From: Prochlorococcus sp. AG-402-L18
GTDB taxonomy: Bacteria; Cyanobacteriota; Cyanobacteriia; PCC-6307; Cyanobiaceae
Assembly: GCA_003216725.1 (NCBI GenBank)
Contig: QCIL01000012.1
Span: forward strand, 1 to 41,148
Length of the DNA: 41,148 nucleotides
Reading direction: 5' to 3'
The notes under the pieces were generated by a model. The model did no database searches, was not told where the DNA came from, and was given only the letters and a program-made list of their open reading frames with translations. Positions within the stretch are counted from its first letter, which is position 1. Every line of letters starts with the position of its first letter. Position numbers and translations under genes: made by a program. Shown here in pieces: positions 8,591 through 15,425 of the stretch.

Positions 8591-9994
8591 GTGAAAAAAA
8601 AGAACGCTGTTTATAAGTTTAAAGAATTCTATAGGAGGTTATCTGTACCCCAATTTACTATAGTTACTGGATTAATAATTATCTTTTTTGGAACCTTAAT
8701 TTTAAGTTCTCCATTATGTTCTTCGGAAGATGTTGGTTTGTGGGAAGCATTTTTTACTTCTACTTCTGCAATTACTGTAACGGGTTTAACAATTATTGAT
8801 GTTGGTTATGATCTGAATATTTTTGGACAAATTTTTCTGGCGTTTTTGCTTTTATCAGGTGGCTTAGGATTAATGGCTATTACAACATTTTTACAAGGAT
8901 TTGTTGTAAAAGGCACGCAACTTAGAACAAGATTGGATAAAGGAAAAACTCTTGATGAGTTTGGTGTGGGTGGAATTGGCAGGACTTTTCAAAGTATTGC
9001 TATTACTGCAACTGCAATTATTTCTTTTGGAGCTTTTGTATTATACTTCTTTGGATTTTTAGAAATTCAAAATAAATGGGAGAGACTTTGGTCTTCAATA
9101 TTTCATAGTATTTCTGCTTATAATAATGCAGGTTTTTCTTTATGGTCCAATAGTCTTCAGGATTATCGATCAAATTTTATAGTAAATATTGTATTTATCT
9201 TTCTAATTGTGATGGGAGGACTTGGTTGGCGAGTTATTGATGATATTTGGAGCAATAGAAATAATCTTTCATATAAAAAATTAAATCTTCATTCTAGATT
9301 AGTAATTAGGACAAGCTTGTCCTTAATAATATTTGGATCATTGGGGTTTTTCACAACAGAGACATTGCTAAATAGTCAATTTTTTAGTGGTTTAAATTTT
9401 TTTGAAAAAATTTTATCGTCTATTTTTGAGACTGTTAGCGCAAGGACAGCTGGATTTACTAATTTTCCAATATCATTGAATTCAATCTCAGATACTGGCC
9501 TTTTGTTATTAATGACCTTAATGTTTATTGGGGCAAGTACTGGGGGTACTGGAGGAGGTATAAAAACTACAACTTTTATTGCTTTGATGGCAGCAACTAG
9601 ATCAACATTGAAAGCTCAAAAAGACGTAATTATAAGTAATAGAGTAATTTCAGATAAAGTTATTCTAAAAGCTGTTGGTATAACAGTAGGTTCTTTACTT
9701 TTTGTACTCTTAATGGCAATGATTTTAAGCACAACAAATACTTTTATTAAGAAAGAATCATTTACATTTTTAGAAATTCTTTTCACTTGCATTTCAGCAT
9801 TTGCAACTGTAGGTTTTGATATTGGTTTGACAGCTAAATTAAATCATTTTGGACAATTTATTTTAATAATTGGTATGTTCGTTGGAAGGCTTGGAATTCT
9901 TTTACTTTTAAGTGCTTTATGGCAAGCTCTATATAAGAGTAGAATAGAGAGGCAAAAAAGGATTGGTTATCCAAAAGCTGATCTTTATGTTTAG
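8591..9994 (+). CDS. ktrB: Ktr/Trk-type K+ transporter membrane subunit (KtrB)
   Basis: Na+-dependent K+ uptake pore of the SKT superfamily. The 467-aa protein shows the four membrane-pore-membrane repeats, each with its selectivity-filter glycine: TVTGLT (Gly65), NNAGFS (Gly181), RTAGFT (Gly288) and ATVGFD (Gly408). GASTGGTGGGIKTTT after the third pore loop corresponds to the gating-loop region of the D3M2 helix. A GTG start at 8591 gives a lysine-rich N-terminus and lies 8 nt after the upstream stop. It would work with the KtrA-like regulator encoded 18 nt downstream. Confidence 0.93.
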   Translation: MKKKNAVYKFKEFYRRLSVPQFTIVTGLIIIFFGTLILSSPLCSSEDVGLWEAFFTSTSAITVTGLTIIDVGYDLNIFGQIFLAFLLLSGGLGLMAITTFLQGFVVKGTQLRTRLDKGKTLDEFGVGGIGRTFQSIAITATAIISFGAFVLYFFGFLEIQNKWERLWSSIFHSISAYNNAGFSLWSNSLQDYRSNFIVNIVFIFLIVMGGLGWRVIDDIWSNRNNLSYKKLNLHSRLVIRTSLSLIIFGSLGFFTTETLLNSQFFSGLNFFEKILSSIFETVSARTAGFTNFPISLNSISDTGLLLLMTLMFIGASTGGTGGGIKTTTFIALMAATRSTLKAQKDVIISNRVISDKVILKAVGITVGSLLFVLLMAMILSTTNTFIKKESFTFLEILFTCISAFATVGFDIGLTAKLNHFGQFILIIGMFVGRLGILLLLSALWQALYKSRIERQKRIGYPKADLYV

Positions 9995-10012
9995 CCCTTA
10001 CTAAATATTATT

Positions 10013-10717
10013 ATGGCTGATTGGTGGCAATGGTCTCAAAAAAAAGAACAAGAATCACTAACTTTTGCTGTAGTAGGAGTTGGTAGATTTGGAACCGCTG
10101 TTTGTAGAGAGCTTATTAATAATGGCGCTGATGTTTTGGCAGCTGATTATTCTGAAAAGGCTATTGATGATTTGAGGCAATTAGAACCTTCTATTGAGGC
10201 TAGAGTTATAGATTGTACTGATGAAGAGTCTATGAAAGAATCTGGAATATTAGAAATGAATACAGTTGTAGTTGGTATTAGTGAACCTATTGAGGCAAGT
10301 ATTACTACCACTTTAATAGCAAAAGATAGTGATGGAACGAAGGTAAAACGCGTAATTGCAAGAGCTACAAGTGATTTACATCAAAAAATGTTGAAAAGAG
10401 TTGGAGCTGATAAAGTTGTTTTTCCTTCTAGAATGCAAGGTGAAAGGCTAGGTCTAGAACTAGTGAGACCCAATCTTATTGAAAGATTAGAGTTGGATAA
10501 TCAAACTGGAATCGATGAGATCAAAGTTCCTGAAGATTTTATAGGAAGATCATTGAGAGATTTGAATTTAAGAAAAAATTATTTAGTAAATGTTCTTGCC
10601 GCAGGCCCTGCAGAACAATTAACTGTCAATCCTCCTGCTAAATATATCTTGGAAAGAGGAAATATTTTAGTAGTTATGGGAAAAACTGTAGATTTGCAGA
10701 AATTACCTAAAAATTAA
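10013..10717 (+). CDS. ktrA: K+ transporter regulatory subunit (KtrA/TrkA, RCK domain)
   Basis: Cytosolic RCK protein that binds nucleotide (ATP/ADP or NAD(H) in characterised homologues) and gates KtrB. Residues 19-150 form the Rossmann RCK-N domain with VVGVGRFGTAV and, at the end of the second strand, the acidic AADYS. About 160-230 form RCK-C, with VPEDFIGRSLRDL and a closing ILVVMGK strand. Length (234 aa) suits a KtrA rather than the duplicated E. coli TrkA. It closes the NDH-2/DASS/KtrB/KtrA cluster. Its stop codon abuts the stop of the convergent ribbon-helix-helix gene with no spacer. Confidence 0.93.
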   Translation: MADWWQWSQKKEQESLTFAVVGVGRFGTAVCRELINNGADVLAADYSEKAIDDLRQLEPSIEARVIDCTDEESMKESGILEMNTVVVGISEPIEASITTTLIAKDSDGTKVKRVIARATSDLHQKMLKRVGADKVVFPSRMQGERLGLELVRPNLIERLELDNQTGIDEIKVPEDFIGRSLRDLNLRKNYLVNVLAAGPAEQLTVNPPAKYILERGNILVVMGKTVDLQKLPKN

Positions 10718-11026
10718 TTATTCATTATTTGATTTTTTAAAATATCTTATTCTTTTAGGGACGCCTTTTAGTCTTTTAACAGGTTGTTGTTCTAATTTAT
10801 CTCTAAAATTATCAGTATCAATTTTTATATCTGATACAAGTTTTGCCCCTTCTTTTGCTAAATATTTTTTTATACCTTCTTGTATTAAAACTTTTGCCAT
10901 GTTGCTTACAGTTCTCGATTCATTCTTTGCCAGAATATTAAGTTCTTCACAGACTGATTCTGGAAGAACGACTTGAATTCTTGGGGATTTAGGCTTCCCG
11001 TTGGTCGAATTTTGGCGGGTTGCCAT
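10718..11026 (-). CDS. Ribbon-helix-helix (CopG/Arc-like) DNA-binding protein
   Basis: The 102-aa protein has a basic N-terminal arm (ATRQNSTNGKPKSPR). A classic RHH core follows: strand RIQVVLPES, helix VCEELNILAKNES, then the RTVSNMAKVLIQEGIKKYL helix. The rest is a basic, less ordered tail rich in Lys and Arg (PVKRLKGVPKRIRYFKK). RHH dimers bind short palindromes through the paired strand, and many autoregulate. A perfect inverted repeat stands 29 nt upstream of its start, between it and a divergent gene, making that repeat its likely operator. No toxin-like partner is recognisable next to it. Target genes are unknown. Confidence 0.8.
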   Translation of the reverse strand: MATRQNSTNGKPKSPRIQVVLPESVCEELNILAKNESRTVSNMAKVLIQEGIKKYLAKEGAKLVSDIKIDTDNFRDKLEQQPVKRLKGVPKRIRYFKKSNNE

Positions 11027-11054
11027 GAGTAAAACTGAATAACTGTTACTTTTA

Positions 11055-11095
11055 AGTATACACAGTTAGTCAAGGATACTATCTTTGTGTATACT
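11055..11095. promoter_or_regulatory. Inverted-repeat operator overlapping a divergent promoter
   Basis: Perfect 10-bp arms AGTATACACA (11055-11064) and TGTGTATACT (11086-11095) are separated by 21 nt. Each arm contains the palindrome GTATAC, with the two centres 33 bp apart, about three helical turns. The right arm contains TATACT (11090-11095), a good -10 box. TAGTCA (11067-11072) sits 17 bp upstream as a fair -35, giving a promoter for the plus-strand gene at 11143. A further direct repeat AAGGATA occurs at 11072 and 11102. Position between an RHH regulator and a divergent gene suggests autoregulated repression; this is inference. Confidence 0.55.
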
Positions 11096-11142
11096 ATTAT
11101 TAAGGATATTCGGCCTTATATAATCAATTCTTTGCGAAAAAT

Positions 11143-11481
11143 ATGACAAATTCAAAAAATCTTGATGCGCCTAATAGGTCATTAAAAGAAAAAAAGAAAA
11201 AAAAATTAATTCAATCTGATGTTTTAAACAATGAGAATAGTGATGTGTTGGTTTCTGCCGTGATTAGTCCGTATTTATTGACACATCTTCATCAAATTCT
11301 TCAAAGATCTGAATATCATGCTCAGAGAGATGGCAGAATCTCACATGCAGCGAATTTTGCAAAGCTTAGAAAAGTTTTATGCTTAGATGCAAGAAGTATG
11401 GCAGATGCTTCAGCTAAAGAAATTAAAGATAACGATCAAGATTTAACTATAAATAAATATAATGAACGAAATGTCGCCTGA
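11143..11481 (+). CDS. Conserved hypothetical picocyanobacterial protein (112 aa)
   Basis: Not recognised as a named family. The N-terminal 35 residues are lysine-rich and polar (SLKEKKKKKL). A compact central part follows with hydrophobic helices (SAVISPYLLTHLHQILQRSEY) and a histidine/arginine-rich stretch (HAQRDGRISHAANFAKLRKVL), then a polar tail. There is one cysteine and no signal peptide or membrane segment, so it is probably cytosolic. The ATG start follows the candidate TATACT promoter at about 50 nt. The gene is divergent from the RHH regulator and followed 35 nt later by a small Nif11-leader-like gene; the pair may form a regulated unit. Confidence 0.7.
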   Translation: MTNSKNLDAPNRSLKEKKKKKLIQSDVLNNENSDVLVSAVISPYLLTHLHQILQRSEYHAQRDGRISHAANFAKLRKVLCLDARSMADASAKEIKDNDQDLTINKYNERNVA

Positions 11482-11516
11482 AGTAATAATCTAAAGACAT
11501 CTACAAAATAAAATTA

Positions 11517-11747
11517 ATGACCAGTAATGCTGAAAAACTCTACAGCTTAATAGCGAAAGACACTAAAAAAAAACAAAGTTTGTTTTTATTGGCTTTAAAT
11601 AATCCAAAATCTGCTCTAGAAAAAATATGTGAAATAGGCGACGAACTTGACATTAAGGTTACGAAAGAAGAAGTTGTTCAATATTTAAGTAGTATTGATG
11701 ATGAGCAGACTAAATTGTGGTTAATTAAGGCTCGTGGTGGTCTATAG
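11517..11747 (+). CDS. Small Nif11-leader-like protein (76 aa) ending in Gly-Gly-Leu
   Basis: The protein is short, charged and predicted helical. Its outline resembles the Nif11 domain: an opening helix (EKLYSLIAKDTKKKQSL), a short 'LNNPKSALEKICEIG' segment comparable to the family's DPEAVVALAKEAG, and an 'IKVTKEEVVQYL' helix like FSAEEL. It ends in ARGGL, with a double glycine as in RiPP leader peptides but with no core peptide after it. The similarity is by eye only. No lanthipeptide synthetase, radical-SAM maturase or peptidase transporter is nearby. It may simply be a stand-alone Nif11-type protein. Its last 23 nt overlap a convergent small membrane-protein gene. Confidence 0.65.
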   Translation: MTSNAEKLYSLIAKDTKKKQSLFLLALNNPKSALEKICEIGDELDIKVTKEEVVQYLSSIDDEQTKLWLIKARGGL

Positions 11748-11898
11748 TTAATGGCTTAAATAAAGTTTCTTTATTTGTTGCAGGCTTTATTCTTTTGTTG
11801 TAGCCACCTCCACCAGCTAATGTCCAAAAAAACCAATAACTTGGTATTGCTAAAGCTGCCGCTATGAAAATTACAACGATTTGCTCTATTTTTTTCAT
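11725..11898 (-). CDS. Small single-pass membrane protein (57 aa)
   Basis: An ATG-started minus-strand frame of 57 codons. It has a short basic start (MKKIEQ) and one strong membrane helix (about residues 7-28, IVVIFIAAALAIPSYWFFW). A flexible LAGGGGYNKR turn and a polar tail ending in HHEP follow. Organisation and codon use are typical of small conserved membrane proteins of marine picocyanobacteria. No function is known to me. The coding end overlaps the 3' end of the convergent Nif11-like gene by 23 nt. The start lies 57 nt from the ABC-F start on the other strand. Confidence 0.7.
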   Translation of the reverse strand: MKKIEQIVVIFIAAALAIPSYWFFWTLAGGGGYNKRIKPATNKETLFKPLTIDHHEP

Positions 11899-11955
11899 AA
11901 TTTGATTTTATTCCACTAAATATTTTTTTGGTTGATAAACTTCTATTTTTGTAAA

Positions 11956-13587
11956 GTGATTAGATTCGAAAATGTAAGCAAAATTTACTCAACTGATGTT
12001 GTTTTAAAAAATATTAATTGGGAAATTAAAAAAGGGGAAAAGATAGGATTAGTTGGTTCTAATGGAGCAGGCAAATCTACTCAGTTTAAAATTTTGATTG
12101 GAGAAGAAGAACAAACAAGTGGTTTAGTCCTTAAGCAAGGAAATCCTAAAATTGCTCATTTAAAACAAGAATTGGATTGTGATATAAATCTAACTGTTAG
12201 AGAAGAATTAGAAAGTTCTTTTAAAGATATTCAAATGGTGTCAAAGGAACTCACCAATATTGAAGATCAAATGAAACTTATAGATTTTGACAAAGACAGT
12301 TCAAAAATGGAAAAGCTTGTAGAAAAACTAGCAAAATATCAAAGAGAATTTGAAGCCTTAGGTGGTTATCAAATGCAGTCAGAAGTTGAAAAAATTATAC
12401 CAAAATTAGGTTTTGCTCCTGATGATGCTGATAAATTAGTTGGAAATTTTTCAGGAGGATGGCAAATGAAATTAGCTCTAGGAAAAATTATTTTACAAAA
12501 GCCTGATTTACTATTACTTGATGAACCAACTAATCATTTAGATTTGGAAACTATTTTTTGGCTTGAAGAATATCTACTTTCAATAAAAATAGCAATTATA
12601 TTAATAAGCCACGATAGGTACTTTTTAGATAAATTGTGCAAAAAAATTATTTTTATAGATAAAGGTGTTTCTGAAACTTTTAATGGTAACTATTCATTTT
12701 TTGTTGAACAAAAATCGTTGAACGAAGAATCTCAAAAGAAAGCCTATCAGCTGCAGCAAAAAGAGATTGAGATACAAGAAAAGTATATTGAGAGATTTCG
12801 AGCTAGTGCGACAAGAAGTACACAAGCTAAAAGTCGTGAGAAACAATTAAAAAAAATCTCAAGAATTGAGTCGCCTACTTTAAGTTTTAAAAGCCCTTCT
12901 TTTACTTTTCCGGCATGTCCTCGTTCAGGGAAATCAGTTCTTCAAATAAAAAATCTATCGCATAGTTTTGAAGAAAAAATAATTTTATTTGATGTAAGTT
13001 TACAAGTCTCAGCTGGAGAAAAAATTGCAGTTATAGGTCCTAACGGATCTGGTAAATCAACTTTGCTTAAATTAATTATGAAAGAAATCATACCTGAGAT
13101 AGGAGAAATAAAATTAGGAAAACATAATATTATTAAAAGTTATTATGAGCAGAATCAAGCTGAAGCTCTGAATGTTGAAAGCCAAGTAATAGATTTAATA
13201 TATGCTAAATCACCTGATTGGACGCAGGAGAAAGTAAGGACATTTTTAGGAGGTTTTGGTTTTCAAAATGATTCTGTTTTTAAATATGTTTACCAACTAA
13301 GTGGCGGAGAAAAAGCGAGATTAGCTTTGGCATTGATCATAATGAAGCCTAGTAATTTTTTACTTCTTGATGAACCAACAAATCATTTAGATTTACAATC
13401 TAAGGAAAATTTAGAATTTGCACTAAAAGAATATAAAGGGACAGCATTTATTGTTTCTCATGATAGATATTTTATCTCAAAGGTTGCAAATAGAATTATT
13501 GAAATTAAAGATTCCAATTTTATTTCTTATAATGGAAATTATGAATATTTTTTAGAGAAGCAAAAAGTCAAAAATAGCAAAGCATGA
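11956..13587 (+). CDS. ABC-F family ATPase (duplicated ABC domains, ribosome-associated type)
   Basis: Soluble tandem ATPase without membrane domains; ABC-F proteins act on the ribosome as translation factors. First cassette: GSNGAGKST (residues 34-42), signature SGGWQMK, Walker B LLLLDEPTNHLD, then the ISHDRYFLD switch. A charged, Gln-rich interdomain arm follows (ESQKKAYQLQQKEIEIQEKYIERF), then the second cassette with GPNGSGKST, LSGGEKAR, LLLDEPTNHLD and VSHDRYF. I choose the GTG at 11956 (MIRFENVSK) because it puts the first beta strand at the N-terminus as in homologues; a TTG at 11932 would add eight residues. The 543-aa length suits the family. The paralogue group (EttA, Uup, YheS) is not resolved. 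Confidence 0.9.
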   Translation: MIRFENVSKIYSTDVVLKNINWEIKKGEKIGLVGSNGAGKSTQFKILIGEEEQTSGLVLKQGNPKIAHLKQELDCDINLTVREELESSFKDIQMVSKELTNIEDQMKLIDFDKDSSKMEKLVEKLAKYQREFEALGGYQMQSEVEKIIPKLGFAPDDADKLVGNFSGGWQMKLALGKIILQKPDLLLLDEPTNHLDLETIFWLEEYLLSIKIAIILISHDRYFLDKLCKKIIFIDKGVSETFNGNYSFFVEQKSLNEESQKKAYQLQQKEIEIQEKYIERFRASATRSTQAKSREKQLKKISRIESPTLSFKSPSFTFPACPRSGKSVLQIKNLSHSFEEKIILFDVSLQVSAGEKIAVIGPNGSGKSTLLKLIMKEIIPEIGEIKLGKHNIIKSYYEQNQAEALNVESQVIDLIYAKSPDWTQEKVRTFLGGFGFQNDSVFKYVYQLSGGEKARLALALIIMKPSNFLLLDEPTNHLDLQSKENLEFALKEYKGTAFIVSHDRYFISKVANRIIEIKDSNFISYNGNYEYFLEKQKVKNSKA

Positions 13588-13695
13588 TTTTTTAGAAAAC
13601 TTAACAATCCAATAGGCAAGATCACTTATTTATCTTTACATAATTAATTACTATTGTTTAATCTGAAAATTACAAATGAATTTATAGAATTAGTT

Positions 13696-13839
13696 ATGAA
13701 GAATTTTGACATTAATGAAAAAAACTATTTAATTAATGACCCTGTAGAAAGTTATTTTGAATGTATTGCTAGTTGTGATATAACTGATGGCATTTGTATA
13801 TCAAAATGTGTAGAAATACTTAAAGATCCTGAATCTTAA
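13696..13839 (+). CDS. Four-cysteine microprotein (47 aa)
   Basis: Start taken at ATG 13696 (MKNFDINEKNYL); a TTG at 13654 in the same frame would give 61 aa. The second half carries two CX3C motifs six residues apart: CIASC, then DITDGI, then CISKC. The sequence around them (PVESYFECIASCD) is acidic and likely helical. This paired arrangement could bind a metal or iron-sulfur cluster or form two disulfides. No signal peptide or membrane segment is present, so a cytosolic role is likely. I recall similar short proteins in other marine picocyanobacteria but no assigned function. The convergent htrA gene ends only 3 nt away. Confidence 0.65.
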   Translation: MKNFDINEKNYLINDPVESYFECIASCDITDGICISKCVEILKDPES

Positions 13840-13842
13840 ATG

Positions 13843-15000
13843 TTAATTCTTAGATATATTTTTAATGTCAGTAGGTTTTACTTTTAATTTAATTAAATTA
13901 TTTCCTCTTTTTAAGGTTAAATAAAGATATCTGTCGATTCCGTTTTCACTTATTAAACGAACCACATCTGAAGAATTTTTAATATTTTTATTTCCAACTT
14001 TTAAGATTATGTCATTTGTTAAAATACCGCTTTTCTCAGCAGGACTATTAGGAACGACGAAACCAATTTTGACTTTATTTTGTTCTGAATCAAGGTCTGT
14101 TTCATCAATTAAGTTTATTCCAATCATGGGGTGAACAACTCTCCCGTTCTTAATTAGTTGGGAAGCTATATCTTTTGCTTTATTAATTGGAATGGCGAAA
14201 CTTAAACCTGCTCCTGGTCCGGATCTAATAAGCGTATTAATTCCAATAACTTCACCATTGCTATTCAATAAGGGTCCACCAGAATTACCTGGATTTATAG
14301 CAGCATCCGTTTGAATCAGTTCAAATCTTTTATCATAAATACCTAATTCTGATACGTTTCTATTTAAATTACTTATTATTCCTAAAGTGACTGTATTTTC
14401 AAGTCCAAATGGATTACCCACCGCAATTGCCCAGTCACCAACTTGAATTTTATTTGAATCACCTAAGACTGCTTTTGGCCAAGGTCCTTTACCTTCAAGC
14501 TTAATTACTGCTAAATCTGTAAGTAAATCTTGCCCTATTAACTTTCCTCTAAATTTTTTCCCAGTTGATAATCCTACAATTAACTTTTCAGATCCATTAA
14601 CAACGTGTGCATTAGTCATAATAAGGCCATCTCTAAAAATAAATCCACTTCCTTGGCTTTGTTCTATTCGTGGTTGATCCTCGTAAAGTGGTTGTATGCC
14701 AAAAAATCTCTCGAAATATGGGTCTAGAAAAATTCTTGAATCTCTAGAAAATTGTTTTTTGCGAACAAATCTTTGTGTTTCGATGGTAACTACTGAATCT
14801 CCTGTTTTTCTTATTGCATCTGTTATGAAGGAATTGCTTGAAATTTGCGTATTTTTCAATAAATTTGAATTATTATTTTGTTTTGAAATGACTTTAGATG
14901 TACTTAATAAAAATAAAAATACAGAAAAAATTATAGATAAATTTGTATGATTTATTTTTTTTGGTTTAAGTTTTTTTGTCAGTCTAAATAACATTCTCAT
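13843..15000 (-). CDS. htrA: HtrA/Deg-type serine protease with PDZ domain
   Basis: Periplasmic or thylakoid-lumen quality-control protease. The basic N-terminus and hydrophobic segment (about residues 20-37) form a signal peptide or anchor. The trypsin-like domain has the catalytic triad His132 (TNAHVV), Asp162 (LTDLAVI) and Ser240 (GNSGGP). One PDZ domain follows (about 290-378, with IGFVVPNSPAEKSGI). Length 385 aa and a single PDZ match cyanobacterial HhoA/HhoB/HtrA paralogues, which cannot be separated here. The divergent spacer to the next gene contains an unusual overlapping inverted-repeat structure. Confidence 0.93.
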   Translation of the reverse strand: MRMLFRLTKKLKPKKINHTNLSIIFSVFLFLLSTSKVISKQNNNSNLLKNTQISSNSFITDAIRKTGDSVVTIETQRFVRKKQFSRDSRIFLDPYFERFFGIQPLYEDQPRIEQSQGSGFIFRDGLIMTNAHVVNGSEKLIVGLSTGKKFRGKLIGQDLLTDLAVIKLEGKGPWPKAVLGDSNKIQVGDWAIAVGNPFGLENTVTLGIISNLNRNVSELGIYDKRFELIQTDAAINPGNSGGPLLNSNGEVIGINTLIRSGPGAGLSFAIPINKAKDIASQLIKNGRVVHPMIGINLIDETDLDSEQNKVKIGFVVPNSPAEKSGILTNDIILKVGNKNIKNSSDVVRLISENGIDRYLYLTLKRGNNLIKLKVKPTDIKNISKN

Positions 15001-15025
15001 GTATTGAATTATATTTATGCTAATT

Positions 15026-15060
15026 GAAATTTTAAATTTCTAAAATATTTTTTAGAAATT
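15026..15060. repeat. Overlapping inverted repeats in the htrA/DUF2973 divergent spacer
   Basis: A perfect 11-bp inverted repeat, AATTTCTAAAA (15035-15045) and TTTTAGAAATT (15050-15060), is separated by a 4-nt loop. Its left arm also pairs with an upstream copy: GAAATTT-T-AAATTTC (15026-15040) is a perfect 7-bp-arm palindrome. The two hairpins would exclude each other. It lies between divergent gene starts, so it is not a transcription terminator for either neighbour. Function unknown. Confidence 0.5.
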
Positions 15061-15122
15061 CTAAGGACTAGTTTATTTAAATTAGCTTATTTTATTTTTT
15101 AACAGTTATTATAGGTAATATA

Positions 15123-15138
15123 AAAACTTATAAGTTTT
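15123..15138. promoter_or_regulatory. Perfect 16-bp palindrome directly upstream of a start codon
   Basis: AAAACTTATAAGTTTT is a perfect 8+8 palindrome ending at the base before the ATG of the DUF2973 gene. It occupies the position of the ribosome-binding region, so it could be an operator or an RNA element affecting initiation. AT-richness raises the chance of coincidence. Confidence 0.4.
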
Positions 15139-15396
15139 ATGTCTATTTTATTTCCAATCATTTATTCAGCTGCTCTTACATATTTAGTTTGGAAAGCATT
15201 TAAGGTTATGTCTAATGGTTGGAGTGCAATTGATAAACCAAATCAATTTAAAACCAATTTAAGGCAGAATAAGTATAAAGTTCACCCTGAACTTCTTGAT
15301 AAATCCGGAAATATTACCCAAGAAGAATTATTGACAGTTAGATTTTCTAATGATTCTGATTCTCCTTTGGAAGAGAAAGGCACTAAAACTGATTAA
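15139..15396 (+). CDS. DUF2973-like small membrane-anchored protein (85 aa)
   Basis: A single N-terminal membrane helix (about residues 3-22, ILFPIIYSAALTYLVWKAF) is followed by a soluble tail. The VHPELLDKSGNITQEELL segment matches the hallmark of the cyanobacterial DUF2973 family (HPE-[LM]-LD-x-x-GN-[IV]-T), in which the tail ends variably. The biochemical role is unknown. The 127-aa gene begins 29 nt downstream on the same strand and an Hlip gene beyond it, suggesting cotranscription. The family assignment is by recalled motif, not by search. Confidence 0.75.
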   Translation: MSILFPIIYSAALTYLVWKAFKVMSNGWSAIDKPNQFKTNLRQNKYKVHPELLDKSGNITQEELLTVRFSNDSDSPLEEKGTKTD

Positions 15397-15425
15397 AAAC
15401 TTCTTAAATTTATAAGGTAAGCTAA

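Noticed and set aside
10718..11026. RHH gene as the antitoxin of a toxin-antitoxin pair
   Set aside because: No toxin-like small protein (ParE, RelE, MazF or PIN type) is encoded next to it on the same strand. The divergent 112-aa protein shows none of those motifs.
11758..11776. Hairpin AAATAAAG-TTT-CTTTATTT after the Nif11-like gene
   Set aside because: The stem is perfect but made almost only of A/T pairs, is not followed by a U-run, and lies inside the convergent membrane-protein coding sequence. I do not call it a terminator.
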